From: Ruminococcus flavefaciens
Lineage (GTDB): Bacteria > Bacillota > Clostridia > Oscillospirales > Ruminococcaceae
Direction: 5' to 3'
DNA: 17,336 nucleotides
Assembly (NCBI GenBank): GCA_002371825.1
Contig: DFHF01000064.1
Coordinates: 1 to 17,336 of the forward strand
Shown here: piece by piece, positions 13,525 through 17,336 of the stretch
How positions within the stretch are numbered: position 1 is the stretch's first letter
Layout: every line of letters starts with the position of its first letter
Program-made: the position numbers and the translations under genes
Notes under the pieces: model-generated
Seen by the model: the letters and a program-made list of their open reading frames with translations, nothing else
The model's database searches: none
What the model was told of the DNA's origin: nothing

Positions 13525-14742
13525 TTATTTTATAACAACTTTTTTGAATGCCTTTTTACCCTTGCGGACGATAGTCTCGCCTTCAAGCTTTATCATAGCC
13601 TTGGGGTCTGTCATCTTCTCATCGTTTACAGTTATTCCGCCCTGCTGAACAAGTCGTCTTGCCTCAGAAACAGAGGGGGCAAGTCCGGACTTTACAAGGA
13701 GATTGAGCAGTCCGATAGCACCGTCTGTAAGGTCTGCGGAGTCTATCTCTGCTACAGGCATATTTGCATCGTTTCCGCTTCCGCCGAAGAGTGCCTTTGC
13801 AGCAGCCTTTGCCTTTTCAGCCTCTTCCTCGCCGTGTACAAGCTTTGTGAGCTCGTAAGCGAGAAGCTCCTTAGCAGCATTGAACTGAGCGCCCTCCATA
13901 GTCTTTTCCATTTCCTCTATCTGTTCTACCGGCACAAATGTCAGCATCTTAAGGCACTTGATAACGTCAGCATCAGCCACGTTTCTCCAGTACTGGAAGA
14001 ACTCGTAGGGAGAGGTCTTCTCAGGGTCAAGCCATACTGCACCCTTTTCAGTCTTGCCCATCTTCTTGCCCTCGGAGTTGAGGAGAAGGGTTATAGTCAT
14101 AGCGTAAGCATCCTTGCCAAGCTTGCGGCGGATAAGCTCTGTGCCGCCCAGCATATTTGCCCACTGGTCATCACCGCCGAACTGCATATTGCAGCCGTAT
14201 TTCTGGAAGAGCTCAAGGAAGTCATAGCTCTGCATTATCATGTAGTTGAATTCAAGGAAGGTGAGACCTCTCTCCATTCTCTGCTTGTAGCACTCATGGG
14301 AGAGCATACGGTTTACGCTGAAATGTGCTCCCACGTCACGGAGAAGCTCGATATAATTCAGCTTCATGAGCCAGTCAGCGTTGTTTACGATGATAGCCTT
14401 GCCATCAGAGAAGTCGATGAAGCGGCTCATCTGCTTCTTGAAGCAGTCAACGTTGTGCTGGATAGTCTCAGCAGTCATCATTTTACGCATATCTGTCTTT
14501 CCGGAGGGGTCTCCTATCATGGCTGTACCGCCGCCGATAAGCACTATAGGCTTATTTCCGGCCATCTGGAGTCTCTTCATAAGGCAGAGCGCCATGAAGT
14601 GTCCTACATGGAGTGAGTCTGCGGTGGGGTCAAAGCCGATGTAGAAGGTGGCCTTACCTGCGTTTACGAGCTCCTCTATCTCCTTCTCGTCAGTGAGCTG
14701 AGCGAGGAGTCCTCTGCGTTTGAGTTCTTCAAAAGTGGTCAT
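13525..14742 (-). CDS. tyrS: Tyrosyl-tRNA synthetase
   Basis: A class I synthetase that charges tRNA-Tyr (405 aa). The HIGH motif is H45-V-G-H48 within FYIGFDPTADSLHVGHFMAL, and the KMSKS loop is KMGKT (about residue 230, GKKMGKTEKGAVW). QPYDFLEL-type tyrosine-pocket sequence appears as MQSYDFLELFQKYGCNMQFGGDDQW, and an S4 RNA-binding domain closes the protein (about 340-405). ATG 14742 follows AAAGGAG. The upstream 140 nt show no convincing sigma-A promoter, so expression may depend on the tyrosine-type T-box leader at 15954-16186, beyond dcd. The stop codon ends 2 nt from a palindromic repeat. Confidence 0.96.
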   Translation of the reverse strand: MTTFEELKRRGLLAQLTDEKEIEELVNAGKATFYIGFDPTADSLHVGHFMALCLMKRLQMAGNKPIVLIGGGTAMIGDPSGKTDMRKMMTAETIQHNVDCFKKQMSRFIDFSDGKAIIVNNADWLMKLNYIELLRDVGAHFSVNRMLSHECYKQRMERGLTFLEFNYMIMQSYDFLELFQKYGCNMQFGGDDQWANMLGGTELIRRKLGKDAYAMTITLLLNSEGKKMGKTEKGAVWLDPEKTSPYEFFQYWRNVADADVIKCLKMLTFVPVEQIEEMEKTMEGAQFNAAKELLAYELTKLVHGEEEAEKAKAAAKALFGGSGNDANMPVAEIDSADLTDGAIGLLNLLVKSGLAPSVSEARRLVQQGGITVNDEKMTDPKAMIKLEGETIVRKGKKAFKKVVIK

Positions 14743-14882
14743 AGTTTTTTCTCCTTTATTGATTTATTATCGAAAAGATTTTTCTTCTGTGTTGATTTGC
14801 AGAAATAATCTGTATAAAGAATGAGCTCGTTCACCGATCTCATTGCTATCACGACCTTTCATGGAAGCTGTTGCTCCCTTTG

Positions 14883-15032
14883 CCGGGCGGCTACTGACCG
14901 CCCCTACATTTAGTTCTTAGTCAGTACCATGTGGACTGCCTCAGGCAGCCCCTACATTTTAAATGCTACAAACTGTAATCCTAAATCAAAAACTGCACTC
15001 TTGTTGCCGGGCGGCCAATGACCGCCCCTACA
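14883..15032. repeat. GC-palindromic repeat block between tyrS and dcd
   Basis: Within the 313-bp gap 14743-15055 there is a GGGCGGC-TACT hairpin module ending CCCCTACA (14908), then a 48-bp module GTGGACTGCC-TCA-GGCAGCC ending at 14956. A spacer of about 50 bp (TTTTAAATGCTACAAACTGTAAT...) follows, then a GGGCGGCCAATGACCGCCCC module ending at 15032. The order and spacer are those of the block on the other side of dcd. The remaining part next to tyrS (14743-14882) holds the tyrS ribosome binding site and a weak hairpin around 14820-14850; no gene is seen. Confidence 0.88.
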
Positions 15033-15055
15033 GCACCCTTATCTATCGCTCAAAC

Positions 15056-15589
15056 TCATGCGTCTTTGTCAAGGAAAACTCTTGACCCTGTAGCACCGGT
15101 CTGCCCTTGATATTTCCCGTTATATGGGGCAATGGCAGGAGCGTCCATTTTTGCGAAAACGAGCTGTCCCACTCTCCGGCCTGCTGTAAGCTCTATGGCA
15201 CAGCGGTTGGCATTGTAGAGTTCAAGGGTTATCTCTCCCTTGAATCCGGGGTCTACCCACCCGGCATTCTGTATGAACAGACCCATTCGGCCAAGGGAGC
15301 TCCTTCCCTCTACAAAGGCGGTCAGGTCATCAGGCAGTTCAAAATACTCCATAGTTGTGGCAAGCACGAACTGTCCCGGCAGGATGAGATATTTGTCCGC
15401 TGTTATTTTCCGGTACTTTATCTCCTCACCGAGAGTGATGATACCGGATGGAGTGTCCTCAACCACGCTGAAAGTGTTCCCGAGCCTTATATCAAAGCTT
15501 GCAGGCTGTATCTGCTCTTCTGTCATCGGACTGATTTTCAGCGTTCCGTCAGCTAGCATCTGTGTTATTGTCTTATCGGACAGTATCAT
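15056..15589 (-). CDS. dcd: dCTP deaminase
   Basis: Dcd deaminates dCTP to dUTP, the first step from dCTP towards dTMP. The 177-aa product has the family core: SFDIRLGNTF (31-40), GRSSLGR (95-101), NAGWVDPGFKGEITLEL (108-124, with the catalytic glutamate in this stretch) and YQGQTGATGSR at the C-terminus. The length suits a trimeric Dcd; a bifunctional Dcd-Dut cannot be excluded from sequence alone. ATG 15589 is preceded by AAGGAGGG. No strong promoter is visible directly upstream. The gene is bracketed by two copies of the same palindromic repeat block and lies between a tyrosine T-box and tyrS, an odd place for a nucleotide enzyme. Confidence 0.93.
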   Translation of the reverse strand: MILSDKTITQMLADGTLKISPMTEEQIQPASFDIRLGNTFSVVEDTPSGIITLGEEIKYRKITADKYLILPGQFVLATTMEYFELPDDLTAFVEGRSSLGRMGLFIQNAGWVDPGFKGEITLELYNANRCAIELTAGRRVGQLVFAKMDAPAIAPYNGKYQGQTGATGSRVFLDKDA

Positions 15590-15644
15590 CCCAAGCCCTC
15601 CTTATATTTGTTTTCAGTTTATTCCGTAATATAATAAGTCTTAA

Positions 15645-15919
15645 TGCGGACGGCCAAATGCCGCCCCTACATTTAGTTCTTGATTAGTGCCATGTGGACT
15701 GCCTCAGGCGGCCCCTGCATTTTAAATGCTACAAACTGTAATGCTAAATCAAAAACTGCACTCCCTTTGCCGGGCGGCCAATGACCGCCCCTACACTTAG
15801 TTCTTGATTAGTACCATGTGGACTGCCTCAGGCGGCCCCTGCATTTTAAATGCTACAAACTGTAATGCTAAATCAAAAACTTCGCTCCCTTTGCCGGGCG
15901 GCCAATGACCGCCCCTACA
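15645..15919. repeat. Tandem GC-palindromic repeat block upstream of dcd, 124-bp period
   Basis: Three GGCCAATG-type hairpin modules end with CCCCTACA at 15671, 15795 and 15919, exactly 124 bp apart. The segment between them (48-bp GTGGACTGCC module plus spacer with CTACAAACTGTAATGCTAAATC) is present twice in nearly identical form. The same spacer occurs at 14957-15010 on the other side of dcd. The gap 15590-15953 contains nothing else recognisable apart from the dcd ribosome binding site. Confidence 0.9.
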
Positions 15920-15953
15920 AATTCATAAGCGGCATGACACCATGATTATGAAT

Positions 15954-15986
15954 TAAAAATCCTCGTACAGCAAATACTGTACGAGG
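15954..15986 (-). terminator. T-box-controlled intrinsic terminator
   Basis: On the minus strand CCTCGTACAG-TATTTG-CTGTACGAGG is a perfect 10-bp stem followed by ATTTTTAATT. The arm next to the T-box sequence is the one that would be taken up in the antiterminator. Confidence 0.92.
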
Positions 15987-16186
15987 ACGAAATTACTCGT
16001 GGTACCACCCCGGTTCGCCGGCATCTCTCCGGCCTCATAAGCTGTAACGGGCACACCCGTCCGCACCTACTGCTTTTTCAGCACGGCAACTCCCGAAGGT
16101 AAGTCCCTGAAACAGCATTTTTCCTCGCACCTACCGGAAAATCTCTGAATATGCCACATCTTTCAGGTTTGATTCGTTCATCGTTT
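15954..16186 (-). ncRNA. T-box leader, predicted tyrosine-specific (UAC specifier)
   Basis: Read on the minus strand, Stem I folds as AAC/GTT, a GATGAA/GGA kink-turn, CGAA/TTCG, an open specifier loop, then CCTGAAA/TTTCAGG (16167-16161 with 16112-16106). The distal hairpin TTTTCC-GGTAGGTGCGA-GGAAAA follows AGAGA. In the 3' side of the specifier loop the bases just before the CGAA/TTCG helix read UAC then C (specifier 16101-16099), a tyrosine codon. The T-box GGGTGGTACCACG (about 16009-15997) has UGGU, whose U pairs with discriminator A, as in tRNA-Tyr. The competing terminator is a 10-bp hairpin (15986-15961) followed by ATTTTTAATT. Uncharged tRNA would allow read-through towards dcd and tyrS. 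Confidence 0.92.
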
Positions 16187-16191
16187 TTTAT

Positions 16192-16220
16192 ATGATACCA
16201 CAATCACAACCATCTGTCAA
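16192..16220 (-). promoter_or_regulatory. Sigma-A promoter of the T-box transcript
   Basis: On the minus strand TTGACA (16220-16215), 17 nt, TATCAT (16197-16192). The predicted transcription start falls directly before Stem I of the T-box. Confidence 0.88.
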
Positions 16221-16263
16221 GTGGCGGGGATATTGTTAATAAATAAATTTTATCATCCGCCTA

Positions 16264-16292
16264 TTGACTTTTGTTCCCCTGCGTAGTATAAT
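16264..16292 (+). promoter_or_regulatory. Sigma-A promoter of tRNA-Thr
   Basis: TTGACT (16264-16269), 17 nt, TATAAT (16287-16292), 14 nt before the tRNA 5' end. Confidence 0.9.
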
Positions 16293-16306
16293 ATTATATG
16301 TTAATT

Positions 16307-16382
16307 GCTGATGTGGCACAGTCGGTAGCGCAACGCCTTGGTAAGGCGTAGGTCGTCGGTTCAAGTCCGATCATCAGCTCCA
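16307..16382 (+). tRNA. tRNA-Thr (anticodon GGT)
   Basis: 76 nt including an encoded CCA. The acceptor arm GCTGATG/CATCAGC pairs fully, the discriminator is T, the anticodon loop TTGGTAA has GGT at 16340-16342 with stem CGCC/GGCG, and the T loop is GTTCAAGTC. It has its own promoter and terminator. Confidence 0.95.
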
Positions 16383-16403
16383 GCGGATAATCCGCGGGTA
16401 AAT

Positions 16404-16436
16404 TTGCGTCTCAGTAAAGCTGGGACGCAATTTTTT
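16404..16436 (+). terminator. Intrinsic terminator after tRNA-Thr
   Basis: An 11-bp stem TTGCGTCTCAG / CTGGGACGCAA (one G-T pair) around TAAAG, followed by six T. The following stretch to 16533 shows no feature. Confidence 0.9.
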
Positions 16437-16533
16437 ATGCACATGAAGCATTATCCGAACCCCAAACCGGCATTATATTCCAGCTTTCTAAATCCGGTAT
16501 TAAGTTTAATAAATATAATTATTCTGCTGTCTA

Positions 16534-16562
16534 TTGACTTAAATTCACTTTTGTGTTATAAT
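16534..16562 (+). promoter_or_regulatory. Sigma-A promoter of tRNA-Ala
   Basis: TTGACT (16534-16539), 17 nt, TATAAT (16557-16562), 12 nt before the tRNA. It shares the CTATTGACTT context with the tRNA-Thr promoter. Confidence 0.9.
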
Positions 16563-16574
16563 ATCCCTGTTAAC

Positions 16575-16650
16575 GGGGCATTAGCGCAGCTGGGAGCGCA
16601 TCACACTGGCAGTGTGGGGGTCAGGGGTTCGAATCCCCTATGCTCCACCA
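16575..16650 (+). tRNA. tRNA-Ala (anticodon GGC)
   Basis: 76 nt including an encoded CCA. The acceptor arm GGGGCAT/ATGCTCC pairs with one G-T, the discriminator is A, the anticodon loop CTGGCAG has GGC at 16608-16610, and the T arm GGGGTTCGAATCCCC is perfect. The 3' half faces an integrase gene 145 bp away and is the likeliest attachment site. Confidence 0.96.
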
Positions 16651-16659
16651 GATTTAGGG

Positions 16660-16702
16660 CTCGGAAATGGCTATAACAGGTCGTTTCCGAGTTTCGTTTT
16701 TT
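16660..16702 (+). terminator. Intrinsic terminator after tRNA-Ala
   Basis: CTCGGAAA (16660-16667) pairs with TTTCCGAG (16684-16691) across a 16-nt loop, followed by TTTCGTTTTTT. Confidence 0.8.
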
Positions 16703-16764
16703 CTGAAAATGTCCGTAACCACTTATTGACCACTTGTTTTACAATTTAACTATTTCTATGTTAT

Positions 16765-16796
16765 CCGCAGAGCTTTCGCCCTGCGGAATTATTTTT
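16765..16796. terminator. Hairpin between tRNA-Ala and the integrase gene
   Basis: CCGCAGAGC-TTTC-GCCCTGCGG (9-bp stem, one wobble) is followed on the plus strand by AATTATTTTT, which reaches the integrase stop codon. On the minus strand there is no T run, so for the integrase it is a weak terminator; it would work better for leftward-to-rightward read-through. Confidence 0.55.
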
Positions 16797-17336
16797 AGCC
16801 AATTGTCAGACATATGCTTTCTTCCTCCTGCTCGACCTCATCTTCGTTTGAGGACTCTGTTACATCACTTGATTTTTCTTCCGTGCTTACTTCGTTTGTG
16901 AAGCTCAAAGCCTTTGTTATCGCCTCGCAGTTGCGTGCTCTAGCTTCCTGAAACATATGGGAATACAGGTTCAAAGTCGTTCCTACGACGCTGTGTCCCA
17001 TATCCGCTGATACGGCAACAACGTCCATTCCCTCATAGATGAGGAGCGAAGCGTGTAAGTGTCGCAGAGTGTGGAGCCCACGGAAAGGGATGTTGATCTT
17101 TTCGCAATAATCCCTCAGCCACTTGTATGGCGTTTGTGGATGCATCGGAGCGCCGTTCCATTTGGTGAACAGCCTGTCGTGATTCTCCCACTTACTACCA
17201 AGTCTCTCCGCTTCTTTTGACTGTTCCTGTTGAAATCTTTTCAGCAGTTCTATTACAGTTTCTGGAAATTTGGAAATGCGTTGGGACTTTTTAGTTTTTG
17301 TGGTATCGGTATATATTGAAGTGTTATACTGAAAGA
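16795..17336 (-). CDS. Tyrosine recombinase (phage/ICE integrase), C-terminal part
   Basis: The frame stays open to the right edge, so the N-terminal part is outside the window; about 180 residues are seen. The catalytic domain of the lambda-integrase family is clear: a TKTKKSQR beta-hairpin with the active-site lysine, HTLRHLHAS (His-x-x-Arg-His), then MGHS and the nucleophile Tyr in TTLNLYSHM. It would catalyse excision and integration of a phage or integrative conjugative element. The protein continues about 50 residues past the tyrosine into an acidic Ser/Glu-rich tail (STEEKSSDVTESSNEDEVEQEEES), longer than usual. Its position beside tRNA-Ala suggests the element uses that gene as its target. 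Confidence 0.92.
   Translation of the reverse strand, partial: FQYNTSIYTDTTKTKKSQRISKFPETVIELLKRFQQEQSKEAERLGSKWENHDRLFTKWNGAPMHPQTPYKWLRDYCEKINIPFRGLHTLRHLHASLLIYEGMDVVAVSADMGHSVVGTTLNLYSHMFQEARARNCEAITKALSFTNEVSTEEKSSDVTESSNEDEVEQEEESICLTIG

Noticed and set aside
13834..14616. 260-codon open frame antisense to tyrS
   Set aside because: It is the shadow of a strongly conserved synthetase gene; low-complexity mirror of its codons, no ribosome binding site and no known family.
16088..16095. Alanine (GCC) or cysteine (UGC) as the T-box specifier
   Set aside because: At first the GTTGCCGTG segment looked like the specifier loop. Folding all of Stem I places it below the kink-turn, and the pairings CCTGAAA/TTTCAGG and CGAA/TTCG leave UAC in the loop instead. 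The UGGU bulge also disfavours cysteine, whose tRNA has discriminator U.
16338..16676. 112-codon open frame spanning both tRNA genes
   Set aside because: It runs through two tRNAs, a terminator and a promoter, so it cannot be a coding gene.

Overview
The window is most likely from a gut or rumen Ruminococcus-like member of the Clostridia (Bacillota, Oscillospiraceae). The evidence is a SCIFF peptide/maturase pair, clostridial sporulation genes (spoIVA, a DUF3794/LysM SipL, sigG), THF-I and T-box riboswitches, strong AGGAGG-type ribosome binding sites and near-consensus sigma-A promoters with 17-bp spacers. The genus is an inference; the phylum and class are well supported.

Layout. (1) 1-1590: the last codons of the SCIFF precursor, a terminator-like hairpin, then the radical SAM SCIFF maturase, closed by a bidirectional terminator. 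(2) 1589-5544: a sporulation block, with sipL-spoIVA on the minus strand divergent from sigG on the plus strand; candidate sigma-E-like and sigma-F/G-like promoters lie in the shared 139-bp gap. (3) 5609-6498: a membrane-anchored protein ending in ten 18-bp PDPGVT repeats, followed by a folded RNA-like element of about 120 nt. (4) 6748-8842 (minus): consensus promoter, THF-I riboswitch, folT-like ECF transporter subunit and folC, a folate uptake/retention operon. (5) 8861-10428 (minus): two tandem DUF2975 membrane proteins plus a small XRE regulator, with TTATCG-type repeats upstream that may be operators. (6) 10483-12957 (plus): a small C39-like cysteine peptidase-fold protein, cca and pflA in one tight operon. 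(7) 12954-16220: GC-rich palindromic repeat cassettes surrounding tyrS and dcd on the minus strand, with a complete T-box leader upstream. (8) 16264-17336: tRNA-Thr(GGT), tRNA-Ala(GGC), and the 3' part of a tyrosine recombinase gene, so an integrated element probably begins here.

Two things stand out. First, the T-box at 15954-16186 folds so that its specifier reads UAC (tyrosine), yet the next same-strand gene is dcd, and tyrS lies about 1.2 kb downstream, beyond dcd and two blocks of palindromic repeats. Either dcd and tyrS share a tyrosine-responsive transcript, or a repeat-flanked dcd cassette has separated the T-box from its synthetase. Second, the palindromic repeats form a modular family with TGTAGGGG/CCCCTACA ends. 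They sit at or next to 3' ends of genes (they supply the pflA stop codon and abut the tyrS stop), and their hairpin arms vary in a partly compensatory way. The other notable item is the uncharacterised folded element at 6376-6498.
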